A program made the position numbers and the translations under genes. DNA of 40,459 nt from a virus: IMG/VR virus record IMGVR_UViG_3300050034_000042, positions 1-40,459 of that record. One strand, 5' to 3'. Below, piece after piece: positions 20,001 to 27,210 of this stretch. Numbering within the stretch: the stretch's first letter is position 1; each line of letters begins with the position of its first letter. The notes below the pieces were generated by a model. It was not told where the DNA came from. It ran no database searches and saw only the letters and a program-made list of their open reading frames with translations.

Positions 20001-22034
20001 ATGAGCTTAATAAAAAATGTAGGCAATGCAGAGTGGGCTGATATACGACTTACACCAAAAGAACTGTCTGACCAAAAGGCACAGCCGTCATCATACGCTC
20101 CCAGTGATGAAGAAAAGGAAGTCAGAGCTATGGTCATTAGACAATTTGTATTAGGTTATCAGACAATGTACTTTCCTCGCAGAGAGTTTAACGATACTTC
20201 GGTTATTGGTCGCATGACGATTGACCAAATGGCTTTCAATACTTATCAACCCAACAATGGTGAAGCACCAGAGTTTGATTTGATTGATGGGTGGAGGTCA
20301 AATGCCATTCGGCCTATCGTACGAAACAAATGTATCTCTATCGCCGCCCACGCCACAGCCCAACTTATCTTTCCTAAGATTTTTGCATACAACGAACAGT
20401 CTGATACTCAAGAAGATGCCTCTAAAGTTATGGAGGACTTGATGGAATGGTCAGCAGATCAAGCTAAGTATGTTGATACGTCACTTAACGCAACAATCGC
20501 CGCCGTAGTTAATCCAGCTTCTATAATCTACAAAGAATATGGAGAAGTCTATCGTACTGTTAAGCGTGATAAGGATGACAATGGAAAATGGATACCATCA
20601 AAAGAGTTGGATGAAGACCTTTCTGGTTTCAAAGATACCATCGTACCTGTTGATGAATTGTTTATAGAAAACATTTATGAGAATGACATTCAGAAACAAG
20701 GTTGGTTAATTTGGCGGCGTGTTATTGGATATGATTTAGCTTCGGTTAAATATGGAGACTTGCCTAACTTCAAATATGTTAAGCCCGGTATGCAAACCAT
20801 CTACAGTGATGCCAACCAGACTTTTTACGATGTCTATGACCCCAACATGCGTACTGAAATGGTTGAGGAAGTAATCTACTTTAACAAAAAGATGGATTTG
20901 AAATTGGTATTTGTCAATGCTATTTTACTTTCAGACTTTGACCAACCAAATCTACGAAACGATAAACTATATCCGTTCGTAAAGTTTGGTTATGAAAACA
21001 TAGACGAAGGTAAATTCTTCTACTACAAGTCACTTGCATTTAAGATGCAAAGCGATGCAAACATTGTGAACACTTTGTATCCGATGATAGTTGATGGAAC
21101 GTATCTTAATTTGTTTCCACCATCAGTTAATTATGGTGCTGAAGTTATCGGTTCAAATGTTATCGTACCGGGTGGAGTTACTACATTGTCAGACCCTAAC
21201 TCTAAACTTGAAACTATCGCTGTTGCTCAAAACCTAAAAGCTGGAATGGATACTTTAATGAAGGTTGAAGAAAGCGTATCCGAGTCTTCGGAAGAACCCG
21301 TACTTAATGGACAATCTCAAGGTGGAGACAGCACAGCATACGAAATATCCCGTCAAGAACAAAACGCTAATACTGTTTTAGGTTTGTTTATCAAGATGAT
21401 TGCTCAATTCGTTAAACAGTATGGAAGATTACAGATAGGAGACATACTTCAGTTCCTTACTATCGTGGATGCGGATAAGATAAGCGACCAGTCAGACTTG
21501 GTATACAAAACATTCCTCGTTAAAGGTAAAGGTAAGACTGGTAAAAAGAAGATTAAGTTTACCGATGAAATACCAAGTGAGCCTATGTCACAAGATGATA
21601 TGATGGTTCACTCGTACAAGATATTGAACGAAGAAAAGAATACTGGTATGGAGATTTATAAAGTTAATCCTGAATTATTTAGGGAATTGACCTATCAGAT
21701 AATCGTATCACCAGATGTTCTACATCCACGTTCCGAAGACCTTGAACGGGCTATGAAATTGGAATTGTATGATCGTGCAATCCAAAATCCAATGGCTAAC
21801 CAGGAAGCAGTCTTTACCGACTTCCTTTTGGGTGCTTACACCGATGTTAAAGAACCAGACGATTACGTTCAGAAACAACAGCCCGGACAACCGCAAGGTC
21901 AACCACAGCAACCTCAACTGGGTCAGCCTAATCCAACGGCAGGACAACCAATGCCACCAAGTGGAAATTCTCCAATGGGTGGAATGGGTAAGATGAATTT
22001 GCCACAAGTGCCAAGCACAGGCAAATTAGGATAG
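20001..22034 (+). CDS. Portal protein
   Basis: A 677-residue protein with the size, position (first after the packaging and sugar genes, before scaffold and capsid) and features of a podovirus portal. It has a long mixed alpha/beta body with KVEESVSESSEEPVLNGQSQGGDSTAYEISRQEQNAN, typical of the portal clip/stem helix region, and a disordered Pro/Gln/Gly-rich C terminus from about residue 627. An overlapping ATG at 19991 opens only a 16-codon frame and is not used here. Twelve copies would form the DNA channel at one capsid vertex. Confidence 0.8.
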   Translation: MSLIKNVGNAEWADIRLTPKELSDQKAQPSSYAPSDEEKEVRAMVIRQFVLGYQTMYFPRREFNDTSVIGRMTIDQMAFNTYQPNNGEAPEFDLIDGWRSNAIRPIVRNKCISIAAHATAQLIFPKIFAYNEQSDTQEDASKVMEDLMEWSADQAKYVDTSLNATIAAVVNPASIIYKEYGEVYRTVKRDKDDNGKWIPSKELDEDLSGFKDTIVPVDELFIENIYENDIQKQGWLIWRRVIGYDLASVKYGDLPNFKYVKPGMQTIYSDANQTFYDVYDPNMRTEMVEEVIYFNKKMDLKLVFVNAILLSDFDQPNLRNDKLYPFVKFGYENIDEGKFFYYKSLAFKMQSDANIVNTLYPMIVDGTYLNLFPPSVNYGAEVIGSNVIVPGGVTTLSDPNSKLETIAVAQNLKAGMDTLMKVEESVSESSEEPVLNGQSQGGDSTAYEISRQEQNANTVLGLFIKMIAQFVKQYGRLQIGDILQFLTIVDADKISDQSDLVYKTFLVKGKGKTGKKKIKFTDEIPSEPMSQDDMMVHSYKILNEEKNTGMEIYKVNPELFRELTYQIIVSPDVLHPRSEDLERAMKLELYDRAIQNPMANQEAVFTDFLLGAYTDVKEPDDYVQKQQPGQPQGQPQQPQLGQPNPTAGQPMPPSGNSPMGGMGKMNLPQVPSTGKLG

Positions 22035-22036
22035 TA

Positions 22037-22045
22037 TGTTATAAT
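22037..22045 (+). promoter_or_regulatory. Extended -10 promoter
   Basis: TGT-TATAAT lies three bases after the portal stop and 24 bases before the next start; the leader is A/T-only with no Shine-Dalgarno sequence. Confidence 0.55.
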
Positions 22046-22068
22046 TATAAATATAATAAAAAAACAAA

Positions 22069-22305
22069 ATGGCAATTACAAAAACAATTTTAGCTTCAGC
22101 TAGTTTCGTTCAACCAACAAATTCAACAGCGAATACATATACTCCAGCAGGCGAGCCTATTGTATTCAATGGTGTATTAGTTCCTTCGTATAAAGTTATC
22201 GCACCAGGTGTATATAACACTGGAAATAGTATTTCTGGCGGTGCTGTCAATGAACAGTCATCTTCTACAGCCGTTCCAACATTATCAAACGCACAACAAC
22301 CTTAA
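22069..22305 (+). CDS. Small structural-region protein
   Basis: A 78-residue protein rich in Ser/Thr/Ala, beginning MAITKTILASASFVQPTNST, with a beta-like composition. It lies between portal and scaffold genes, where small head proteins are found. No domain recognised. Confidence 0.55.
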   Translation: MAITKTILASASFVQPTNSTANTYTPAGEPIVFNGVLVPSYKVIAPGVYNTGNSISGGAVNEQSSSTAVPTLSNAQQP

Positions 22306-22306
22306 T

Positions 22307-22450
22307 ATTGCAAACTCACCTTTAGGAAAAGTAACAACAGTAACAACCATAAAAAATGGTGTTACTTCTACCAAAATTGTTGAGCTTATCGTTCAAGATG
22401 GTAAAATAGTTCCATCTGATACCGATACTAAACAAGGTGTTGAAAGATAA
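22307..22450 (+). CDS. Small protein with apparent ATT start
   Basis: A 47-residue frame. ATT 22307 is one base after the upstream TAA and gives M-A-N-S-P-L-G-K, followed by VTTVTTIKNGVTSTKIVELIV, a plausible small beta protein. No ATG, GTG or TTG fits: the frame's ATG at 22208 lies far inside the previous gene and would encode an unlike sequence. Function unknown. Confidence 0.5.
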   Translation: MANSPLGKVTTVTTIKNGVTSTKIVELIVQDGKIVPSDTDTKQGVER

Positions 22451-22468
22451 TTCAACTTGTCGTATACT
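22440..22468 (+). promoter_or_regulatory. Sigma-70-like promoter
   Basis: TTGAAA (22440-22445) and TATACT (22463-22468) are separated by exactly 17 bases; each differs from consensus at one position. The leader of the gene at 22501 then contains AACGCTAA (22481-22488) and an A run before the ATG. Confidence 0.65.
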
Positions 22469-22500
22469 TTAATTATTAGTAACGCTAACAAAAAAACTCT

Positions 22501-22866
22501 ATGAATCCAATACTTTCAATGTCAATGTGGGTTTCTCTTTCAAACGAACAGAGAAATCGTATTCGTGTTTTGTTTAAGATACCTCGTTCAAGAAATACCG
22601 AAGTTAATGACGGTCGTATCGTAAGTGATGGTACGACACCAGAAGATTTTAAGGCTCTTAGTATTGAGAAAATGCAAGAGTATCTAAGTGATAATTCATC
22701 TACAGACTTTCATAAGTTGTTTGATAGGGTGATTGCTAAAGTACAAGATGAAATCGAAGGTAAACCAGTAGTTGTTGCACCAGTAGTTCAACCAGTTCAA
22801 GTGGCTTCAGTCGTAGTACCTGAAACGCCTAAAAAGCGAGGACGGCCTGCAAAGAAAAATGCCTAA
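22501..22866 (+). CDS. Hypothetical head-region protein with AT-hook-like C terminus
   Basis: A 121-residue protein. A folded N-terminal part (MWVSLSNEQRNRIRVLFKIPRS) is followed by a valine/proline linker and a basic end TPKKRGRPAKKNA, whose GRP core with flanking lysines/arginines matches the AT-hook that inserts into AT-rich minor grooves. Lies between portal and scaffold genes. May touch DNA in the head or regulate expression; unproven. Confidence 0.6.
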   Translation: MNPILSMSMWVSLSNEQRNRIRVLFKIPRSRNTEVNDGRIVSDGTTPEDFKALSIEKMQEYLSDNSSTDFHKLFDRVIAKVQDEIEGKPVVVAPVVQPVQVASVVVPETPKKRGRPAKKNA

Positions 22867-23317
22867 CATTAAAAAACCACGAGTTAATAAGTCTAAAAAA
22901 GATATAGTTAGTGATTTACAGTTGATTGAATCAGCTAAACGCCGTCGTTCCCTCGTCAAGGATATTTTATTTCCTTATTTAGTTTCACTTGATGAGACTG
23001 TCGGATATTCAAAGGTATTTTTACAAGCATTTTCAGGTCTTATAAACGGTGTGTTCGATGAGAAAAGAAAGACTACTACCATTCAACAGTTAAATCCTAG
23101 ACTTATGCAAAAGCTAGGAGAAATCTTTGATATAAAAGACGATACTCAAAAGAAAGAATATGAACGATACCTAAAACTTATTGGTATTTTAGAAAATATT
23201 TCAATAGAAGACTTGTCGTATGCCACAGAATTACCTCGTTACATTGACGGGTATATGTTAAAAGACAAGAACAAGGAAAAGATAAGTGTCATAAAGATTG
23301 ATGAAATACTTGGATGA
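22859..23317 (+). CDS. Hypothetical helical protein
   Basis: A 152-residue helical, basic protein starting MPNIKKPRVNKSKKDIVSDL. It overlaps both neighbours by a few bases, indicating a coupled group 22501-23646. No known family; a head-assembly accessory is likely by place. Confidence 0.6.
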   Translation: MPNIKKPRVNKSKKDIVSDLQLIESAKRRRSLVKDILFPYLVSLDETVGYSKVFLQAFSGLINGVFDEKRKTTTIQQLNPRLMQKLGEIFDIKDDTQKKEYERYLKLIGILENISIEDLSYATELPRYIDGYMLKDKNKEKISVIKIDEILG

Positions 23318-23646
23318 AAAATAGAATAAAAAACTATTTACTTCGTCATTTACTTAATCCAGTAATGGTAGAGGATGTTATTACCCAAGATAAGACCAAC
23401 AAAATATATTTGGGTGGTAAATTAGTCAGTGAAGATAGATTGAGACAATGGCAGGCCGAAATTAAGGCAATAGAAGGTTCAGATGTATGGAAATGTGCCG
23501 AAGAATCATTACGGTTTCAAGCACAAGATAAAATATTCAATATATCTACAAAGTTTGAAGATGTTGTAGCAGGGAAGTTGATGTTGTATAATTTAGAAGT
23601 AATTGATTCTGTTTTTCGTGTCATTAAAAATAGACAGTTGAAATAG
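23314..23646 (+). CDS. Hypothetical protein of the head region
   Basis: A 110-residue protein. The segment KIYLGGKLVSEDRLRQWQAEIKAIEGSDVWKC... is of a type often seen just after portal genes in podovirus-like genomes (small proteins with a GGxLVSxD motif and a helical hairpin). Function unknown. Its 3' end overlaps the promoter of the RNA gene that follows. Confidence 0.6.
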   Translation: MKNRIKNYLLRHLLNPVMVEDVITQDKTNKIYLGGKLVSEDRLRQWQAEIKAIEGSDVWKCAEESLRFQAQDKIFNISTKFEDVVAGKLMLYNLEVIDSVFRVIKNRQLK

Positions 23647-23657
23647 TGTGGTATAAT
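23631..23657 (+). promoter_or_regulatory. Promoter of a short structured RNA
   Basis: TAGACA at 23631-23636 (five of six to the -35 consensus) and TATAAT at 23652-23657 (exact), with TGG directly before it giving an extended -10. Spacer 15 bases. Transcription is predicted to start at about 23664. Confidence 0.65.
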
Positions 23658-23663
23658 AGAATG

Positions 23664-23784
23664 TAGTTTGATAATTTGCAGAACGCTAAGATCCGATGGG
23701 TGCTTGTAAGAAGCATCTGTATCTTAATTAGCGTTCTGGTACAGATTCTTCATAGAGGCACTCATCAAAAATGAGTGTTTTTTT
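23664..23784 (+). ncRNA. Small structured RNA with its own promoter and terminator (candidate antisense regulator)
   Basis: No gene lies between 23647 and 23848. The predicted transcript starts near 23664 and ends at a terminator at 23784, about 120 nt. cagaacgctaa (23679-23689) pairs perfectly with ttagcgttctg (23728-23738) over 11 bp; inside, gat/atc and an inner hairpin tgctt/aagca (23701-23705 with 23711-23715) continue the arm. The 3' strand of the main stem is complementary to motifs in the leaders of several late genes: 12 nt in the capsid gene leader at 25056-25067, and 7-9 nt before 11078, 20001, 22501 and 30442. A trans-acting antisense RNA or an attenuator for the scaffold gene are the two readings. 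No known RNA family is recognised. Confidence 0.6.
23759..23784 (+). terminator. Intrinsic terminator of the small RNA
   Basis: cactcat (23759-23765), loop caaaa, and atgagtg (23771-23777) form a perfect 7-bp stem followed by seven T's. It sits 65 bases before the scaffold gene start. Confidence 0.8.
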
Positions 23785-23848
23785 ATTAGTTAATCTGGGC
23801 GCGGCTGAAATGCCCTTTCGTAAAGAATAAAGGCCGTTTACCAAATAC

Positions 23849-24400
23849 ATGACAATAGAAACAAAGCCAGTTGAAACTAAAGTGGTTGAGACCGCTGGCA
23901 CTCCACCAGAGACCGTAGTCGCTCAAGAGACTACAGAGGTAGATTCCGAAACTTTGCTTGCTCAAAAAGATGCTGAAATAGCAAAGATTGCCACAGAGCG
24001 TGATAATTACCGTAAGGGATTACTCAAAGCTAAAGGCAAGATACCTGCGGAGGAAGAATTGGATAGTTCTACTCCCGAAGGATTGGATGCTCTTATTGAT
24101 AGAAAAGTAACCGAAAGGATGCTTGCTACCAAAGAAGCTCAACTCCACGCTGAAAAGGATGACATCATTAAAAAAACCTTAAAGCGAAACAAAGAGCTTG
24201 AATTGGCATTGAAAAATCGCACAGGTATTACTTCTACTTCTGGTCAGGGTTCAAATCAAGAAAAACCAGAAGGCAAAGCGGATAATTTCTTTTCAAATGA
24301 ACAGCTTGCCTCATTAAAGGCCAAAGGTTACAGCGATAAGAAAATAGAAGCTCTCAAGAAGAATATGCAAAACGCTCCATCAATGCCGACTTCAAAATGA
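23849..24400 (+). CDS. Scaffolding protein (probable)
   Basis: A 183-residue, acidic and highly charged protein. A disordered N terminus rich in Glu/Thr/Val (ETKPVETKVVETAG) is followed by a long coiled coil (about 38-120), a linker, and a C-terminal helix with basic residues (LKAKGYSDKKIEALKKNMQ) that could bind the capsid shell. Composition, length and place directly before the capsid genes are typical for phage scaffolds. No protease domain is present in it. Confidence 0.7.
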   Translation: MTIETKPVETKVVETAGTPPETVVAQETTEVDSETLLAQKDAEIAKIATERDNYRKGLLKAKGKIPAEEELDSSTPEGLDALIDRKVTERMLATKEAQLHAEKDDIIKKTLKRNKELELALKNRTGITSTSGQGSNQEKPEGKADNFFSNEQLASLKAKGYSDKKIEALKKNMQNAPSMPTSK

Positions 24401-24439
24401 TTATTAGCTAAATAAGTCTATGTGAATACATAACCATAG

Positions 24440-25045
24440 ATTTCAACTACCATCGCTCTCGGCGACATTACTATCTACTCAAAGGATGCTGGATTCGGCT
24501 ATCCTGGCGATATTAACTACGAAGTTGTCACTTCTACCACCGTTCCACAGATTCTCGCAGGAGAACCTGTTACTAAGGCTGTAGGTGCGGGAAACTTTTC
24601 AGTATCCCTCGCATCGGGTACATTAGTATCGAGTTTCTATCCAGTCATCGGTGGAGGCCCCATCGCATTTCAACCTTTGGTTGGAGTTGCATCTACGTCT
24701 TCCAATGAACTTACGTCAGGAAATCAAAACGGTCAGGTATCGGTTACACCGATTGACCAACCTATGACGTATTTGATTTCGACTCTCGCTACGTCTCTGT
24801 TCTTTGGTGCGTATGCCACAGGCACAGCAGGACTTACAAACCAGCAAGTATACGATTCAACAGTCGGTTATCGAACCACATTCAATCGTATCGGCGGTGT
24901 AGGTGCTTCCCAGCTTGGTGGAACGTATTACATCAATTGTTCAGATGCATCGGCAGGAGGTCTTATTGTTGAGGAACTTGATATTGTTAAGTTCCCCGGC
25001 AAGGTTCGTTTCTCATTCCGCAACCAGCTCTCATACCGAGCTTAA
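24440..25045 (+). CDS. Head protein upstream of the capsid gene, apparent ATT start
   Basis: The frame is open from just after a TAG at 24437 to 25045. It encodes about 201 residues of beta-rich, Gly/Ser/Thr-rich sequence (ALGDITIYSKDAGFGYPGD...), like head decoration proteins. The first possible codon is ATT 24440, giving M-S-T-T-I-A-L-G-D, a natural N terminus. The first standard start (TTG 24677) would discard 79 residues that look clearly coding. A start-stop pair ATG-TGA sits at 24420-24425 in a hairpin just upstream. A decoration or minor capsid role is inferred from position only. Confidence 0.6.
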   Translation: MSTTIALGDITIYSKDAGFGYPGDINYEVVTSTTVPQILAGEPVTKAVGAGNFSVSLASGTLVSSFYPVIGGGPIAFQPLVGVASTSSNELTSGNQNGQVSVTPIDQPMTYLISTLATSLFFGAYATGTAGLTNQQVYDSTVGYRTTFNRIGGVGASQLGGTYYINCSDASAGGLIVEELDIVKFPGKVRFSFRNQLSYRA

Positions 25046-25097
25046 TTAGTTTGGTCAGAACGCTAATATATTATTAGCTCATTAAAATTATAAAAAA

Positions 25098-25408
25098 ATG
25101 TTTACAGAAGCTCAGCAGTACGCCATCGTCCGTACGGAACTTGACGATGTGTTCTATCAGGAATTTAATTACGAGGACAGTAACCCCGTAATGACAACTT
25201 GCAAGAATGCAATGATATTCATGCAAGAAACAACTGACCGAGCATTCGATATTGAGGAAGTTTACAAGGGTGTAAACCTCTTCCCTTCGATTACAGAAGC
25301 CCAGACAGTTCCAACCTCGACACCGCACGTTGCAAACAAAATTACCACTCAAATTAAGGACTTTGCAGAAAGCGTGGAACTTTCAAAGGACTTGTTTGAT
25401 GACAACAT
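25098..25408 (+). CDS. Major capsid protein, exon 1
   Basis: Encodes the first 103 residues and the first two bases of codon 104 of an HK97-fold type major capsid protein. The exon ends ...ELSKDLFDDN-AT, and after splicing codon 104 becomes ATG. The leader contains CAGAACGCTAAT (25056-25067), perfectly complementary to the small RNA at 23664-23784, and a palindrome gctaata-tat-tattagc (25062-25078). No Shine-Dalgarno; the start follows an A run. Read without splicing the frame would run to a stop at 25451 with residues unlike the family. See exon 2 for the rest. Confidence 0.85.
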
Positions 25409-26206
25409 AAAATCCCCTTATATGGGGTCTATGCAGATAGCATTTGCGTAGCCATGTGTGTTGTATAAACTGGGATAACTTCGGGGAAAATCCAATCAAA
25501 TGGACAACCCCGACCCAAGCATAAGATTAAAAGTTTTATGAAGGGCGAACGACTAGAGTGTGAAACTAGAAATAGAAAATAATCACTCCACGAAACCCCA
25601 GCTTCCGAAAGGAATGAAGATATAGTCTGACCTCTAAAGTACCTTGAAATATTGATAAATGTTTGCTCATGTGATAGGATTAAACTATCCTATGAACAAA
25701 TGTAATAGATGTAAAAAAGAAAAGAATGAAAGTGAGTTTGTAACCACTTCGGGTAAACCATCAACTAGATGTATCGCTTGCCGAGAAGAAAGAAATAAAC
25801 AGGCGAAGGAATACTACAAAAGGTGGCATGATGAAATACGAAGCGGTGATAAAATCTACTATCATAAAAATAGAGAACATTTCAAATTAAGAAATAAGAA
25901 TAATAATTTGAAACGAAAGTATGGAATCACTCTTGTTCAGTATGATAAAATGTACAGAGAACAAGGTGGTAAATGTGGAATATGCAGTTTGATTTTTACC
26001 GAAAACATCAATAAAGGATGGGGCGGAAAAAACGAACCTTGCGTAGACCATGACCACACAACAGGTGAGGTAAGGGGAATCCTATGCAGGGGATGTAACT
26101 TATCACTCTCGATGATAGAAAATGAAGGTTTTCTTTTGAAGTCTAGTCAATATCTCAAGCAAGTTAGAGAAAAATCGGATAAAGAGCCGATTTAAGTAAC
26201 AAAAAG
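25409..26206 (+). mobile_element. Group I self-splicing intron with internal HNH gene
   Basis: A 798-base intron interrupts the capsid gene. The 5' exon ends in T (25408) and the intron ends in G (26206), as group I rules require. The exon end acaacat (25402-25408) pairs over 7 bp with an internal guide gtgttgt (25458-25464), with the conserved U-G wobble at the splice site. The core has gacta (25551-25555) and tagtc (25623-25627) within the hallmark sequences acgactagag and aagatatagtct, forming P7. Splicing restores DDNMHGVWAKTVRDL in phase. The endonuclease gene follows the core, and a hairpin aaatcgg/ccgattt precedes the 3' site. Confidence 0.93.
25692..26195 (+). CDS. Intron-encoded HNH endonuclease, endonuclease VII-like
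   Basis: 167 residues from ATG 25692 (an upstream ATG at 25659 adds an unlike segment). An N-terminal zinc finger CNRCKKEKNESEF, closed by CIAC, precedes the recombination endonuclease VII core: YGITLVQYDKMYREQGGKCGICS (near 77-99), then CVDHDHTTGEVRGILCRGCNLSL (117-139) with the catalytic His-Asp-His and the second zinc pair. Lodged in the 3' half of a group I intron, it is expected to cut intronless capsid genes and drive homing by recombination. Its AT and lysine content exceed the capsid gene's. Confidence 0.85.
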   Translation: MNKCNRCKKEKNESEFVTTSGKPSTRCIACREERNKQAKEYYKRWHDEIRSGDKIYYHKNREHFKLRNKNNNLKRKYGITLVQYDKMYREQGGKCGICSLIFTENINKGWGGKNEPCVDHDHTTGEVRGILCRGCNLSLSMIENEGFLLKSSQYLKQVREKSDKEPI

Positions 26207-26846
26207 GCACGGTGTTTGGGCTAAGACTGTTCGAGACCTTGCCCTAAAAGCTCGTGTTTCGATGGATCAGAATGCCTTTAAGGTATTTCGTGGTGCATGG
26301 ACTACTACTCTTACCGCAGATGGTGTTGCCCTCGTTGGAAACCACGCTCTGTTGAATGGTGCATTCTACAGCAATAACCTATACACCATTTCTCAGGCAT
26401 CTACGGTATTGAGTTCAATATCATTGAACGCCGCTATCTCGGCATTGGCTATTCAGCCAGACCAAGCAGGTGTTATTTTGGGTCAGCAACCTCAGATTCT
26501 TTTGGTTCCACCATCGTTGATTAAACTCGCTTTGGAACTTTCAGACTCTGCTCTTTCTGGAGACCAGACAACTAACGCTATCAACGTATTCCGTTCAGCG
26601 TATGGTTATCGTGTCTTCTCAAATCCTTATATCTCTGCCGCCGCAGGTGGTTCAGATACGGGATGGTTCGTCATTGCACGAAATCATGGCATCAAGAGAC
26701 TCATTCGTCAGGGAGTGGAAACATTCCTTCGCCCATGGGGTTACTCAAACAACCGAACATATCTCTATCAGTGTAACTTCCGTGAGGAAGTTGTAGCGAT
26801 TGACTATGTTGGAGTTATTGGTGCGCAAGGTTTAGCGACAGCTTAA
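26207..26846 (+). CDS. Major capsid protein, exon 2
   Basis: Begins with the last base of codon 104 and adds residues 105-316; the joined protein has 316 residues, a normal size for an HK97-fold capsid protein. The sequence HGVWAKTVRDLALKARVSMDQNAFKVFRGAWTTTLTADG..., then QPDQAGVILGQQPQILLVPPSLIKLALEL and GWFVIARNHGIKRLIRQG, follows the order of conserved blocks in bacteriophage major head proteins of this class. The in-frame ATG at 26262 is internal. A very stable UUCG hairpin follows the stop. Confidence 0.85.
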
Positions 26847-26855
26847 TATCGCTAG

Positions 26856-26879
26856 GTATCATCACTTCGGTGGTGGTAC
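26856..26879 (+). promoter_or_regulatory. 10-bp hairpin with UUCG tetraloop after the capsid gene
   Basis: gtatcatcac (26856-26865), loop ttcg, gtggtggtac (26870-26879): all ten positions pair, two as G-U, with the C(UUCG)G loop that is exceptionally stable in RNA. No T-run follows, so it is more likely a 3' stabiliser or processing barrier for capsid mRNA than a full terminator. A TATTAT element (26888-26893) follows. Confidence 0.6.
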
Positions 26880-26913
26880 TTATGAGGTATTATTAACTAA
26901 CAAAATAAATAAA

Positions 26914-27186
26914 ATGGCGGCATTTCCAAAATATACATATAAACATATTACGTCAGGAACAGTTATCGTTAAACCGAGCGTAGGAACGCTTGCGGCAGTC
27001 TGTGTAAACAAAGCTCTAGCAGGTACAGTCACAATTACTGATGGTGCGGCTACTATCGCTATTCTAACTAACGGTACGACAGCACCTTTGGGTACAGTTT
27101 TATTTGGTGGCGCAGGTGGTGTTCAATTCGCTTCTCTTACTGTTGCACTATCAAGCACTGAAGACATAACCGTTGTATTCGAGTAG
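26914..27186 (+). CDS. Small beta-rich head protein (decoration-like)
   Basis: A 90-residue protein consisting of Val/Thr/Gly/Ala strands (SGTVIVKPSVGTLAAVCVNKALAGTVTITDGAATIAIL...). Its size, composition and place after the major capsid gene suit a head decoration or cement protein. The start follows an A/T-only leader. Assignment is by context. Confidence 0.55.
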   Translation: MAAFPKYTYKHITSGTVIVKPSVGTLAAVCVNKALAGTVTITDGAATIAILTNGTTAPLGTVLFGGAGGVQFASLTVALSSTEDITVVFE

Positions 27187-27210
27187 ATTATTAGTTAATT
27201 AAAAATCAAA

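Noticed and set aside
19991-20041. Short ORF MNINELNKKCRQCRVG overlapping the portal start
   Set aside because: Only 16 codons and inside another frame; could be a leader peptide but nothing supports it beyond its ATG.
24677-25045. Shorter gene starting at TTG 24677
   Set aside because: The 79 codons upstream in the same frame clearly look coding and continue the same beta-rich protein.
25098-26846. Frameshifted or broken capsid gene, or an intein
   Set aside because: Group I intron hallmarks, exact guide pairing and an in-phase splice explain the interruption; stop codons inside the insert exclude an intein.
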